Positions 11,335-20,791 are shown, numbered from the stretch's first letter. The stretch is DNA of 45,276 nucleotides from Pseudomonadota bacterium (GCA_030549795.1 JAUQQO010000017.1:1-45276), one strand, 5' to 3'. The notes: generated by a model from the sequence alone, not told the origin. Translations and numbers: made by a program.

Positions 11335-11385
11335 CACGCGCGTTCCTCGTCCGCCCGCCGGCGCCCACTGGTCCCTCGCCGGAGG

Positions 11386-11712
11386 TCATTCCTTTTCCAT
11401 CATGCACTGCAACGGGTGCTGGTGTTGACGCGCGAATTCGATCACTTGCGCGACCTTGGTCTCGGCCACCTCATAGGTGTACACCCCGCATACCCCCACG
11501 CCCCGGTGATGCACGAGGAGCATGATCCGCGTCGCATCCTCCCGGCTCTTGCCGAAGAACCGCTCGAGCACGTGCACCACGAACTCCATGGGCGTGTAGT
11601 CGTCGTTCAACAGCAGCACCTTGTACATCGACGGCCGCTGGGTCCGGGTCCGCGTCTTGGTCGCCAGGTCCGTCCGGACCCCACCGTCCCGTTCCTTCCC
11701 CGCGTCGCTCAT
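11386..11712 (-). CDS. clpS: ATP-dependent Clp protease adaptor ClpS
   Basis: This 108-residue adaptor binds proteins with N-terminal destabilising residues and hands them to ClpA. The folded domain begins at [20 protein letters not shown], with the DDYTPMEFV ligand-pocket motif, and continues through [36 protein letters not shown] to a C-terminal MMEKE. The N-terminal ~35 residues are charged and disordered, as usual for ClpS. The start at MSDAGKERD (11712) is preferred to the longer frame from 11787, whose extra residues do not resemble the family. It is upstream of clpA in a likely operon. Confidence 0.95.
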   Translation of the reverse strand: MSDAGKERDGGVRTDLATKTRTRTQRPSMYKVLLLNDDYTPMEFVVHVLERFFGKSREDATRIMLLVHHRGVGVCGVYTYEVAETKVAQVIEFARQHQHPLQCMMEKE

Positions 11713-12942
11713 GGCTCCTGACGTACGACCCCAAGCTGGCTCCGCGATCTTAGAGCAAGCAGCGGACGAGACAAATCCCTTTTGCACGCCCCGCCCGCAC
11801 TCCGCTTTCGCGCGCGAACCCCAAAGGCGAAGCTAGCAGGGCATCGTCAACGAAACGTTACTCGAGCGCCCAGCGGGCCGCGCATCGGCCCGATTGCAAA
11901 GCAGCAAAGCGCACCGGCACCGCCGCGGCTGGAGAGGCTCGCCTTCCCGATTAGGCCGCGCGCTCGCGCCGCGCTGATCGATGATCGCCGCCCTTTTCCC
12001 GCGCTTCGCTTAAAAGACCCGCGCGATCCAGCCGGTCGACGCGTCGCGCACGCCGCACATGCTCCTGTGCGTTCGATGGCACCCCGAGCGTGAGCCGGGC
12101 GCGCTCCACCCGGTCGCATGGCTCCGCTCGACGGGCGCGCCATCGCCCTGTGTGCCAAGGCGCAGGGGCTCGCGGGCGCTCCGCAACCAAGGCGGCCATC
12201 GAGGAAGCGCGCCTTCCGCGCGCGGCTGAGGTTGGGGTACGCTCGCGAGGAGGGGTTCACGGGCTTGCGCAACCGCCCACGCGGGGATGGTGCGCGAGCC
12301 CGGCAGGCGACGGGCGCGTTCGGCGCGCCTCGAGGGCCCGGGGATCGGCGGGTGGGGGCGCAGCGCGGTCCCACGGAGGGCGCGGGGCGTCACACTTTTG
12401 GGATGTCGAGACGGAACAGCGCAACGCACCGCCCGCACGCGGGCCGAATATCTCGCGCCACGGTCGGGCGCGAGCGAAACGCGCTTGGCGCACAACCAGA
12501 GATCGCGCGGTTTCGATCTCCTTCGATGCCGCGCGCGGGACAGAATGATCGATGGGCGCGAGTGCGGCAGGATTGGCCATGCTCTCCGGTTGGGACTCGA
12601 GCCACACCACGTTTTGCGCAACCGATCGCGCCCATGCGGGCACAGTTAAGACCGCACGCGTTCTCTAGCGCCCTCGATCCCAAGAGCCGATCTCGCGTGC
12701 AGGCAATCCGGCCGGGTCAGCGAGCTCGCAGCAGATCTACCGCCCAGCGCGCACAGGCCCCGCTCGCGCCGTACGGCGAGGCTCTCAACCGCCGACCATG
12801 ACCCCGTGCGGACCGCGCGGTTCAGCCGGCGCTCACCGCACCATCTCGCTCCTCCCGCCCCTGTGCTCAGGCCACCAGGCGCCGTGCTGCTCGTCGTGCG
12901 CACACCCAGGAGCGCTCGGATCCGCCCGCCCGCCGCGGGCCT
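11713..12942. other. About 1.2 kb without a supportable gene
   Basis: Several open frames overlap here on both strands (for example 12118-12801 plus and 12010-12621 minus), but all translate to Arg/Pro/Ala-rich sequence without hydrophobic periodicity, typical of chance frames in G+C-rich DNA. I looked for the conserved cores of RNase P, tmRNA and SRP RNA and for spaced repeats, and saw none. Confidence 0.5.
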
Positions 12943-13542
12943 TCAGCGTTCGCGCGGCAGAAGCGTCGCTTTAAGGCGCAGGCGGGCGGCGCGCGGAGAG
13001 CCTGGCGGTGCGGCGGGAGGCGATGGGGGCGGAGGTGCCGGGGGTTCCTCTGCCTCGACCAGAGGCGGGGTGAGCTCCGCTTCCGGCTCGGGCGCGGGTG
13101 CCGGTGCGCGCGAGGTGGACAGCGCCAGGCTGAGCGCGAGTTCGCGCAGGCGGCTCGGATCGACCGTCGGCTGCGGCCGCGCCGTCTCGCTCGCCGCCGT
13201 TTCGCTCGCCGCACCGGCCGCCGCTTCGGCATCAGCGACGGTGAGCTTGAGCCGCGCCAGCTGTTCGAGGAACTCTTCGCGCTGAGCGGGCGCGAGGCGA
13301 TCGATCGCCCGCTCTTCCACCGCGCGCTCGGCCTGGGCGAGGAGATTGCGGGCGTGCTGCAGCTGCCCTGAGCTTTTGACGTTGCCGGCGAGAACTTGCG
13401 CGAGCGCTTTGGTTGCCGGCTGCAGCTGCGTCAACAGCTCGTGGACGGCGAGCCCGCCGCGCCGTTCGCGCGCGAAGCGGCGACCCGCCGCTGCTCCGCC
13501 ACCCTTGCCGCGCTTTTTTCCGCCGCGTCGAAATGGGAACAT
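12943..13542 (-). CDS. Hypothetical protein, basic N-terminus and Pro-rich tail
   Basis: I do not recognise this 199-residue protein. It begins with a very basic Gly/Lys/Arg segment (about residues 5-30), followed by a helical region (about 35-105) with regular Leu/Ala/Glu spacing (LLTQLQPATKALAQVL, LAQAERAVEERA), and ends with a Pro/Ala/Glu-rich low-complexity tail containing an eight-residue PPAPPPPS-like run and a basic end. There is no signal peptide or membrane span. A DNA- or membrane-associated helical protein is possible but not shown. A weak GAGAAAGAG precedes the ATG. It lies on the same strand as the histidine-kinase-like gene, 298 bases away, in a stretch where I see nothing further. 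Confidence 0.5.
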   Translation of the reverse strand: MFPFRRGGKKRGKGGGAAAGRRFARERRGGLAVHELLTQLQPATKALAQVLAGNVKSSGQLQHARNLLAQAERAVEERAIDRLAPAQREEFLEQLARLKLTVADAEAAAGAASETAASETARPQPTVDPSRLRELALSLALSTSRAPAPAPEPEAELTPPLVEAEEPPAPPPPSPPAAPPGSPRAARLRLKATLLPRER

Positions 13543-13840
13543 GAGGTCGCTCTTTCTCGCCGATCACCGGTCCCGAGGCGCTCGTTCGTTGGGAAAGATG
13601 CTCTGGAGCGTTGGGCTCGCCCGCCTGATCGGCGCCCGCCAGTCGCGGACGCCGGGGCTCGCGATCGGCCCCTCCCCCTTCAAGCCCCTATCGGACGGGG
13701 CCGCAGCCCGCGCTCGCACCGAGGAGAACCGGTTCACCCAGATGATCCACCAACTAGCGGCTACGTGAGAATTTTCAAGCGTTCTGCGATCACCTGAGGG
13801 CGCGCATCGCGCAGGCGGCGATCGCACTTCCCTCATAGCC

Positions 13841-14437
13841 TCAAAGCCGCTCATCGGCCCCAACGGCCCGCACCGCGAGAGCGACCCCATCTGCGGTGAT
13901 GGCGAGCAGTCGCGCCCCTCCTTGCGCGGCAAGACGCGCGAGGAACGCGGCGAGCAGCGCCCGCCCAGCGGGTTCGAGCCGTGGCACAAGCGCCCCTTGA
14001 AGCTCGAGCAGCACCAAGCGGCCGCGCCGGCTCCGCTGCACCCGGGCTCGTCTCGCCCCGCACAAGAGCGCGCCGCTTACGCTGAGCAGATCGGCGAACG
14101 CGGCGGGTGCGGCGCGGATGCGCGGTGCGGCGAGGGGCTCATAGACGAGGAAGCCGGCGGCGGCGAGCGCAGGGGCGAGAGCAAGTGCGCGCAACCGTCC
14201 GGGTCGCGCGCGCACCGCCACCGCCGCCTGTAAAAGGAGCGGCACGAGCCGCTCGAGCCGGCTCGTAGCCTCGGCAACCGCGAGGACGAGTTCGCGCGCC
14301 GAGGCGGGCAGCGGGCCCGCTGCGCCCGTTAGGAGGAGCTCGCTCGCCCCGCGCAACGCAAAAAGGGGTGCGCGCACCGCCTCGAAAGACCAGCCGCCCT
14401 CACCAGCTGATCTGCGCGCCCCGATCGGATGCTCCAT
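13841..14437 (-). CDS. Degenerate histidine-kinase-like protein
   Basis: The 198-residue product resembles a sensor-kinase core that has lost its catalytic residues. Residues ~17-70 align by eye with a HisKA dimerisation hairpin (FEAVRAPLFALRGASELLL, then AVAEATSRLERLVPLLLQA), but the phospho-accepting His position is Phe and no H-box His is present. The C-terminal half keeps the shape of a HATPase end (GRALLAAFLARLAAQGGARLL), but no N-box or DxGxG is seen. It could be a decoy dimerisation partner, a phosphotransfer-like regulator, or a decaying gene. The ATG at 14437 has a GGGCGGGGG just upstream; a GTG at 14461 is an alternative. It follows the DsbA-family gene by 70 bases. Confidence 0.5.
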   Translation of the reverse strand: MEHPIGARRSAGEGGWSFEAVRAPLFALRGASELLLTGAAGPLPASARELVLAVAEATSRLERLVPLLLQAAVAVRARPGRLRALALAPALAAAGFLVYEPLAAPRIRAAPAAFADLLSVSGALLCGARRARVQRSRRGRLVLLELQGALVPRLEPAGRALLAAFLARLAAQGGARLLAITADGVALAVRAVGADERL

Positions 14438-14507
14438 CCCCCGCCCGATTCCACCGATCACCTTCCTTCTAGCGGTAGGAGATTAACGAACCGTTGCCAG
14501 CTTTCGC

Positions 14508-15236
14508 TCAGCGCGCACGCCGTTGCTGCGCGATCAGTTCGACCAGCTGGGCCACGGGCGCGGCACCGGGAATGAGCGTGTCGCCGATGACAAAGCTCGG
14601 TGTGCCGGTAATCCCGAGCGCATCGGCGAGCGCGCGCACCCGCGCGAGCTGTCGGTCGATGGCGGGATCCCGCATATCACGCGCGAGCCGCTCGGCATCG
14701 AGCCCGAGTTTGCGGGCGAGCTCGAGCACGCCGTTTTCCGAAAGATCCTTGCTCTGGAAGAGCGCCCAGTGCAAATCGGCATAGCGCCCCTGCCGGCGGG
14801 CGGCGAGCGCTGCCCGGCTGGCCGTGGTGGAATCGGGGCCGAGGATCGGGAACTCCTTGATCACCAGGCGCAGCCGTCGATCCTCTTGGAGAAGGGCTTT
14901 GAGCGCCTGTGCCATCGAGCGGCAATAGCCGCAGCGATAATCTAAAAAAGCCACCAACGTAGCATCGCCTCTTGGATCGCCCAAGACCGGATCGTCGGGA
15001 TCGGCGACCAACTCTTTGCGCTTCTCGTTGATCAGGTTTTTCTGTCGAACCGCCTCGGCTGCATCGCGACGGCGCTGGAGTTCTTGCAGAGCCTCGAGCA
15101 GAACCTCCGGCTCGCGCAACAGATATTCACGCACGATGCGCTCGACTTCCTCGACCGGCAGCCGGTCCTGTGCCAGGGCACCGGTGCTGCAAAGGAGCAG
15201 AGCGCCCACGAGCGCTCCTGCCATCATCCGCGCCAT
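14508..15236 (-). CDS. DsbA-family periplasmic thiol-disulfide oxidoreductase
   Basis: The 242-residue exported protein has a signal peptide (about 1-23, cleaved near ALAQ), an N-terminal charged helical segment with VEEVERIVREYLLREPEVLLEAL (like Com1/ScsC proteins), and then a thioredoxin fold: LVAFLDYRCGYCRSM with active-site Cys102-Gly-Tyr-Cys105, VIKEFPILGPDS, and a cis-Pro loop GTPSFVIGD. It would oxidise or isomerise disulfides in secreted proteins. The N-terminal helix may mediate oligomerisation, as in isomerase-type members. ATG 15236 follows GGGAGAG. It sits 65 bases downstream of the M48 protease gene on the same strand and is probably co-transcribed with it. Confidence 0.88.
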   Translation of the reverse strand: MARMMAGALVGALLLCSTGALAQDRLPVEEVERIVREYLLREPEVLLEALQELQRRRDAAEAVRQKNLINEKRKELVADPDDPVLGDPRGDATLVAFLDYRCGYCRSMAQALKALLQEDRRLRLVIKEFPILGPDSTTASRAALAARRQGRYADLHWALFQSKDLSENGVLELARKLGLDAERLARDMRDPAIDRQLARVRALADALGITGTPSFVIGDTLIPGAAPVAQLVELIAQQRRAR

Positions 15237-15301
15237 CGCATGCTCTCCCGCTGGTTGCGTCCCCGCCCTAGCCCGGGCGCGCGCGGGCGACCAGCCCCGC
15301 C

Positions 15302-16663
15302 TTAGCGCCGACCCCACGGTGCCCCGCGCGGCTCGGGCAACGCCGCCACCGCACGCTCGAGGTCGAGCAGCGTACGATAGCCAGGGTCTTCGGGCCGCAG
15401 AAGACGGCGGGCGCGGGCGAGATGCAGTTCCGCCGTCCGCTTGTCGCGCGCGATCAGCGCCGCCTCGGCGAGGGCGAGCGAAGCGGGCGCCAGCCGCCCG
15501 AGCCGTCCCTCGGCAATCCCGAGCGTGCGCAAGGCCACGATGTCGCGCGGCTCCACCTGCACCACCTCGCGGGCGAGCGCCGCCGCTTCGCTCACCCCCT
15601 GATCGTTGGGCAGCTCGAGGAGCGCGCGCGCGAGCGCAAGCCGGATCAGAGCCGCCTGCGGGGCGAGCCGCACAGCCGCCCGATAGGCCTCAACCGCTTC
15701 GAAAAAGCGCCCGTTCTCGTGCAGGATCTGGCCCACGAGCTCGTGCACATAGGCATCCTTGGGCCGTTCTGCCGCGAGCTCGCGGGCAAGGGCGATGGCC
15801 TTTTCGACCTCGCCTCGGCGGTGCAACGCCGCCGCCCGCGCGTAGCGGGCAGCGAAGCTGTCGCCGCTCCAGCGCGCGAGCACGGTTTCGGGATCGGCCA
15901 AGAAGCCGTCGAGCTTGGCGCGCACCCGCTCGTGCGCCGCCGCCCGCGCCGGTCCGAGCGTGCGGCCGCGTAAGGGCGAATTCGCTTCCTGCGCCTCGAG
16001 ATAGGCGATGCGGTCGCGGGAGAGCGGGTGGGTGCGGCGGTACACATCGCCTTCGGGGGTGATGCGCAGATCGCGGGTCTCAACGATGCGCAGGAATTCG
16101 ATGAGCCCGGTCGGCGGCAGGCCGATGCGGGCGAGATAATTGACCGCCGCGAGATCGGCCGCCTGTTCTTGGCCGCGGGTGAAGGCGAGGATGCCGCGCT
16201 CGGCCACCGTCGCCCCGCCGGCGACGATCGCCGTGCCGAGCTCGGGCGCGCCGGCCGCCGCCGCAGCCAAGCCGAGCACGGTGCCGATCGCCATCTGCGT
16301 GAGCGCCTGCTCGCGCGCCTGCATCTGCCGGGCGAGATGGCCGCCGGCGATGTGACCCGCCTCGTGCGCGATCACCGCCGCGAGCTGCTCCGGGGTTTCG
16401 GTGCGCTGGATGAGCCCGGTGTGGATGAACAGCTTCTGGCCGCCGGCGACGAAGGCGTTCAGCCGCTCATCGCGCAGGATATAAAGCGCCACATCGCGCG
16501 GCACGAGCCCGGCGGCTTCGAGGATGGGATCGGCAAGAGCGCGCAGATGCTCTTCGATCTCGGCATCGCGCACGAGCGTGAGCGCCTGCGCGGCAGCCGA
16601 AGCGGCAGCAGCGCACCCGAAGACAACCGCTGCCGCGAGCGTGCGCGCGATGGTTCGGACCAT
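15302..16663 (-). CDS. M48-family metalloprotease with TPR-like C-terminus (BepA/YfgC-like)
   Basis: The 453-residue protein is exported (signal peptide about 1-26) and has a peptidase M48 domain: YILRDERLNAFVAGGQKLFIHTGLI, the zinc site HEAGH at residues 100-104 and a third ligand Glu166 in EQAAD. After NYLARIGLPP the chain continues into helical repeats (about 260-440) that look like TPRs, for example YARAAALHRRGEVEKAIALARELAAERP. This architecture matches BepA/YfgC, an outer-membrane protein quality-control protease. The ATG at 16663 has only a modest GGGAATCC upstream. It diverges from the aminotransferase gene. Confidence 0.9.
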   Translation of the reverse strand: MVRTIARTLAAAVVFGCAAAASAAAQALTLVRDAEIEEHLRALADPILEAAGLVPRDVALYILRDERLNAFVAGGQKLFIHTGLIQRTETPEQLAAVIAHEAGHIAGGHLARQMQAREQALTQMAIGTVLGLAAAAAGAPELGTAIVAGGATVAERGILAFTRGQEQAADLAAVNYLARIGLPPTGLIEFLRIVETRDLRITPEGDVYRRTHPLSRDRIAYLEAQEANSPLRGRTLGPARAAAHERVRAKLDGFLADPETVLARWSGDSFAARYARAAALHRRGEVEKAIALARELAAERPKDAYVHELVGQILHENGRFFEAVEAYRAAVRLAPQAALIRLALARALLELPNDQGVSEAAALAREVVQVEPRDIVALRTLGIAEGRLGRLAPASLALAEAALIARDKRTAELHLARARRLLRPEDPGYRTLLDLERAVAALPEPRGAPWGRR

Positions 16664-16750
16664 GGTAGGATTCCCGCGCGGGGCTTGACGCGGCCAACAC
16701 AGCCCGGCCAGCTCCCGCGCATGCGCAAAGATGGGACCGACGCACGCGCA

Positions 16751-17980
16751 ATGCCAGGCCTTGGCCCTTCGCGCCGCAGCGCGATTGCCCCCTTCGTGGT
16801 GATGGAGGTGCTCGCTGCCGCCAACCGTCGGGCGTCCGCCGGGGAGGCAGTCTTCCACCTCGAGATCGGCGAACCGGGCGGGGGGCCGCCCGAGCCCGTG
16901 CGCGCGGCCGTTGCCCGCGCCCTCGCCAGCGCGCCGCTCGGCTATAGCGAAGCACTCGGCTTGCCCGAGCTGCGCGGCGCGATCGCCGCACTCTACGCCC
17001 GCCGCTACGGCCTGTCGGTGGCGCGCGAGCGCATCGTGGTCACCGCCGGCGCCTCCGGGGCCTTCGTGCTCGCCTTTTTAGCCGCCTTCGATGCCGGCGC
17101 GCGGGTGGCGGTACCGAGCCCGGGCTATCCCGCCTACCGCAACATCTTGCGCGCCCTCGACATCGAGCCGGTGCTCGTGCCGACCACGGTCGAGAGCCGC
17201 TTTCAGCCGACGGTGGCGGCGCTCGAGGCGCTCTCCCCGCCCATCCACGGTCTCGTGCTCGCAAGCCCCGCCAATCCCACCGGGACCATGCTCGGCCGCG
17301 GCGAGCTCTCTGCCCTCGCGCGATGGTGCCGGGCGCGCGGGGTGCGCTTGGTGGTGGACGAGATCTACCACGGCATCACCTATGAGCAGCCGGCGGTGAG
17401 CGCGCTCGAGGTCGAACCCGAGGCGATCGTCGTCAACAGCTTCTCCAAATATTGGTGCATGACCGGCTGGCGGCTCGGCTGGCTCGTCTGTCCCGAAGAC
17501 CTCCTCGAGCCCGTTACCCGTCTAGCCCAGAACCTCTTCATCGCGCCCTCGACCATCGCCCAGCACGCCGCTTGCGCCGCGCTTGCCGAAGACGCTCCCT
17601 TCGAGGCGCGGGTTGCCACCTATCGGCGCAACCGCGACCGCCTGCTCGCCGCACTCGCCGCAGGGGGTCTCGACCGCGTCGCACCGCCCGAAGGCGCCTT
17701 TTACCTCTGGGTGGATGTGACGGCGCGCGGCGAGCCCGCCACCGCCTTCTGTAAGCGCCTGCTTGCCGAGACGGGGATCGCGCTTACCCCCGGCATCGAC
17801 TTCGATCCCGAGCGCGGCGAGGATTGGGTGCGGGTCTCCTTCGCCGGCCCGGAGACGACGGTAGCGCGGGCGGCGGAGCGGCTCGCCGATTGGCTCGGCC
17901 GAGCGCTCAGCCGGTCCTCACCCAGCGGCTCCACCAGCCCTGGCGCGGCGGGCGCGGCGGAGTCTCGCTCGGTTCCTTAG
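16751..17980 (+). CDS. PLP-dependent aminotransferase, class I/II
   Basis: The 409-residue fold-type I enzyme transfers an amino group between an amino acid and a 2-oxo acid. Seen features are SRRSAIAPFVVMEVL at the start, HLEIGEPGGGPPEPV, GYSEALGLPELRGAIA, VTAGASGAF, PSPGYPAYRN, ASPANPTGTML, VDEIYHGITY, and the lysine motif NSFSKYWCMTGWRLGW carrying the PLP lysine, ending with the WVRVSFAG segment. The exact substrate is unknown; aspartate or branched-chain/aromatic acceptors are possible. Start 16751 fits the family N-terminus; 16721 is an in-frame alternative and neither has a clear ribosome site. The last ~25 codons overlap the 3' end of rne by 74 bases on the other strand. Confidence 0.9.
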   Translation: MPGLGPSRRSAIAPFVVMEVLAAANRRASAGEAVFHLEIGEPGGGPPEPVRAAVARALASAPLGYSEALGLPELRGAIAALYARRYGLSVARERIVVTAGASGAFVLAFLAAFDAGARVAVPSPGYPAYRNILRALDIEPVLVPTTVESRFQPTVAALEALSPPIHGLVLASPANPTGTMLGRGELSALARWCRARGVRLVVDEIYHGITYEQPAVSALEVEPEAIVVNSFSKYWCMTGWRLGWLVCPEDLLEPVTRLAQNLFIAPSTIAQHAACAALAEDAPFEARVATYRRNRDRLLAALAAGGLDRVAPPEGAFYLWVDVTARGEPATAFCKRLLAETGIALTPGIDFDPERGEDWVRVSFAGPETTVARAAERLADWLGRALSRSSPSGSTSPGAAGAAESRSVP

Positions 17981-20429
17981 TCGGGCTCGCCGTCTCCTCC
18001 GCCACCGCTGCCGGCGGCTGAGTGGCCTCGCCGGCTTCGCCACCGGCTGTGGTTTCGCCGGCAAGGCTCGCCTCCAAGACTTCACGTGGCGCACCGTCGA
18101 GGGATGCGGTGGGCGCTGGCGCGGCGGGCGGTTGCGGGGGCTCGGCCTCGGCGATCGCTGCTGCGGCGGGCGCGGCTGGGCTCGCGGCGGGCGTCGCTTC
18201 CGCAGCCGCGCCTTCTGGCTCGAGCGGTTCTGCCGCCGGCTCGCTCGTCGGCGTCGCGGGCACAGCGAGAGCCTCGGCCGCAGCCCCGCCGGCGACCGCT
18301 TCGATCGCTTTTTCGGCGGTCGCTTGCCTGCGCACCCGACGGCGCCGCGTGCGCGCCCGTGCCGGCGTTTCCTCCGCTGCGGGCTGAGGTTGCGCAGCCG
18401 GCTCTGCTTGCAGGATCTCGGGCGGTGGAGCGGGCGGCTCTCCCGCTCGGGCTTCGCTCGCAGCTGGCGTTTGCGCCTCAGCAGCCGGCGATTGGGCCTC
18501 GGCAGTCGGCGCTACCGCTTGAGGGGCGAGCGCTGACGGTGCCAGCTCCGCTTCGCTTGCGGGCTGGGGCTCTGCGGCGGGCTCGAGAGCGGCGGGTGCT
18601 TCCGCAGCGGCCACCACCGCCTCGCCCTCGGCGCCGCGCCGCCGCCGGCGACGGCGCCGCCGGCGGCGCTTGGGCGCTTCTTCGGCTTGGGCCTCCGCCA
18701 CGGCGCGCGCCGGCTCGGCCGGCTGAGCGGGTGCGGGCTCGACTGCCGCTGGTGCTTCGGCCGGCATCTCGGCCGGCTCCTCGCGCTTCTCCACCACCTC
18801 GAGCTCGACTTTGGGCGGTCCCACGCGCTCGCTCGGCACCACTTCGACCCGCAGATCGTAGCGCTGTTCGAGGCGCACGAGCACATCGCGCTTTCTGTTG
18901 AGGAGGTAGAGCGCCACCTCAGCCGGCACGGTGACCTTGAGCACCTTGGCCTCGCGCTTGATCCCGGCGTCCTGGATCAGGCGCAGCGCCTGCAGCGCAC
19001 AGGATTCGGTCGAGCGCACCACACCTGCCCCCTCGCAGTGCGGGCAGATCTGGGTCGAGAGCTCGAGCAAGGACGGCCGCAGCCGCTGGCGCGAGAGCTC
19101 GAGCAGGCCGAAGGGGCTGATGCGACCGAGCTGGATGCGCGCCCGATCCAGCTTGAGCGCTTCTTTAAGGCGCTTTTCCACCTGCCGCTGGTGGCGGTGA
19201 TCGGCCATGTCGATGAAGTCGATCACGACCAGCCCGGCGATGTCGCGCAGGCGCAATTGTCGGGCGATCTCGTCCGCTGCCTCGAGGTTGGTCTTCAGTG
19301 CGGTCTCATCGATGTGGCGCTCGCGCGTCGAGCGGCCGGAATTGACATCGATCGCGGTCAACGCTTCGGTGGTGTGGATGACGATCGAACCACCCGAGGG
19401 CAGGGTGACGACCGGCCGGTACATTTTGTCGAGCTGCTCTTCAACCTTATAGCGGAAGAAGAGCGGGACTTCATCCTCGTAAAGTTTAACTTGCCGTGCC
19501 CGGCTCGGCATCAACATCTGCATGAAGCGCTTGGCGTTACGGTAGGCGGCTTCCCCTTCCACCAGCACTTCTTCGATGTCGCGGGTGTAGAGGTCGCGCA
19601 GGGCGCGGCGGACGAGATCGCTCTCTTCGTGGATCAGGCAGGGAGCGATGCTCTTGAGTGTGGTCTCGCGGATCTCGTTCCACAGGCGCAAGAGATATTC
19701 GTAGTCGCGCTTGATCTCCGCCTTGCTGCGCTCTGCTCCCGCGGTGCGGATGATGAGGCCCATACCCGGCGGTACCTCGAGCTCGGCGGCGATCGCCTTA
19801 AGGCGCCGTCGGTCGGCCGGGTCGACGATCTTGCGGCTGATGCCGCCTCCGCGCGGGGTATTCGGCATGAGCACGCAATAGCGCCCGGCGAGCGAGAGAT
19901 AGGTGGTGAGCGCGGCGCCCTTGGTGCCGCGTTCTTCTTTCACCACTTGGACGAGCAGGATCTGACGACGCTTGATGACTTCCTGAATCTTATAGGAACG
20001 CAGGAGCTTGGCGCGCCGGCGGGCGAGCTCGTCCATCACATCGGCGGTCTCTTCCTCGGCGTCGTGGGTGACCGCCTGCGGTCCCTCGCCGGTGGCGTGG
20101 CCGTTGCTCTCGGGCTCCGCCTCGGCGGCGAGCTTGGCCTGCGCCTCCCGCTCGAGCCGCTCGAGCATCTCGCGATCGGCCTGCGGGATCTGATAATAGT
20201 CGGGGTGGATCTCGCTGAAGGGAAGGAATCCGTGCCGATTGCCGCCGTAATCGACGAATGCGGCCTGCAGCGACGGCTCGACGCGCGTCACCTTGGCAAG
20301 ATAGATATTGCCTTTGATCTGTCGCTTGGTCGAGCTCTCAAAATCGAAGTCGAGCAGTTCGCCATCGTCGATGACGACGACGCGTGTCTCCTCGGCATGG
20401 GCCGCGTCGATCAACATCCGTTTGGTCAT
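17907..20429 (-). CDS. rne: Ribonuclease E
   Basis: This 840-residue endoribonuclease begins mRNA decay and processes rRNA and tRNA precursors. It has an S1 domain (about 37-180) opened by the ~60-residue acidic insertion typical of alphaproteobacteria, RNase H-like and 5'-sensor parts, the DNase I-like catalytic site with Asp361 (AIDVNSGRST) and Asp404 (VVIDFIDM), and the Zn-link CPHC at 462-465. The tail beyond residue 560 is Ala/Pro/Glu-rich with an arginine tract (about 605-615) and a terminal GWWSRWVR, as expected for an unstructured degradosome scaffold. The ATG has no clear ribosome site in the immediate upstream bases. It is divergent from amiC and its end overlaps the aminotransferase gene. 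Confidence 0.96.
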   Translation of the reverse strand: MTKRMLIDAAHAEETRVVVIDDGELLDFDFESSTKRQIKGNIYLAKVTRVEPSLQAAFVDYGGNRHGFLPFSEIHPDYYQIPQADREMLERLEREAQAKLAAEAEPESNGHATGEGPQAVTHDAEEETADVMDELARRRAKLLRSYKIQEVIKRRQILLVQVVKEERGTKGAALTTYLSLAGRYCVLMPNTPRGGGISRKIVDPADRRRLKAIAAELEVPPGMGLIIRTAGAERSKAEIKRDYEYLLRLWNEIRETTLKSIAPCLIHEESDLVRRALRDLYTRDIEEVLVEGEAAYRNAKRFMQMLMPSRARQVKLYEDEVPLFFRYKVEEQLDKMYRPVVTLPSGGSIVIHTTEALTAIDVNSGRSTRERHIDETALKTNLEAADEIARQLRLRDIAGLVVIDFIDMADHRHQRQVEKRLKEALKLDRARIQLGRISPFGLLELSRQRLRPSLLELSTQICPHCEGAGVVRSTESCALQALRLIQDAGIKREAKVLKVTVPAEVALYLLNRKRDVLVRLEQRYDLRVEVVPSERVGPPKVELEVVEKREEPAEMPAEAPAAVEPAPAQPAEPARAVAEAQAEEAPKRRRRRRRRRRRGAEGEAVVAAAEAPAALEPAAEPQPASEAELAPSALAPQAVAPTAEAQSPAAEAQTPAASEARAGEPPAPPPEILQAEPAAQPQPAAEETPARARTRRRRVRRQATAEKAIEAVAGGAAAEALAVPATPTSEPAAEPLEPEGAAAEATPAASPAAPAAAAIAEAEPPQPPAAPAPTASLDGAPREVLEASLAGETTAGGEAGEATQPPAAVAEETASPTKEPSETPPRPPRQGWWSRWVRTG

Positions 20430-20791
20430 CGATGGATCTCTCCGCTCGCCCGGGGCCGGCCCACGGGGCGGCCGCGATCGGACGAGTTGGTTTCGCGCTC
20501 GGGTCGCTCGCCATCGGCGGCGTACGTCGCATGCCGCCCCACGTCCCGCGACCCGCTGGTCTTGGACGTCGAGCGCGGTCCCGATCTTCCGTCACGGCGA
20601 TCACCGCGGCGGCCAACCGCGCGCCGGCACCACTACCAGCGGTCGCTGAGGCCGTTGCGCGTACCGCGGACGAGCCATGCCATAAGGCGGATTGCGCGCG
20701 AGCGCGCCTTTCCGCTTGCCGCGCTCGAACCATGGCGCTTGACTTATAAACGGTGACGAAAACCCTCTCAATCGCCGATTTGGTCGCGCGG
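20430..20791. other. Divergent intergenic region, rne leader and amiC upstream
   Basis: These ~360 bases separate rne and amiC. I see no gene. A long rne 5' leader is usual and often autoregulatory. A TTATAAA stretch at 20744-20750 could serve as a -10 for amiC, but no good -35 matches it. A GCGCGC-GA-GCGCGC hairpin lies near 20695-20708. Confidence 0.4.

Noticed and set aside
12010-12801. Overlapping frames of 200-230 codons on both strands in the gap after clpS
   Set aside because: Arg/Pro/Ala-rich translations without hydrophobic cores, signals or ribosome sites; both strands open together, as expected by chance at high G+C.
18687-20756. A 689-codon plus-strand open frame antisense to rne
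   Set aside because: It lies opposite the RNase E catalytic core, and no homology or ribosome site was seen.
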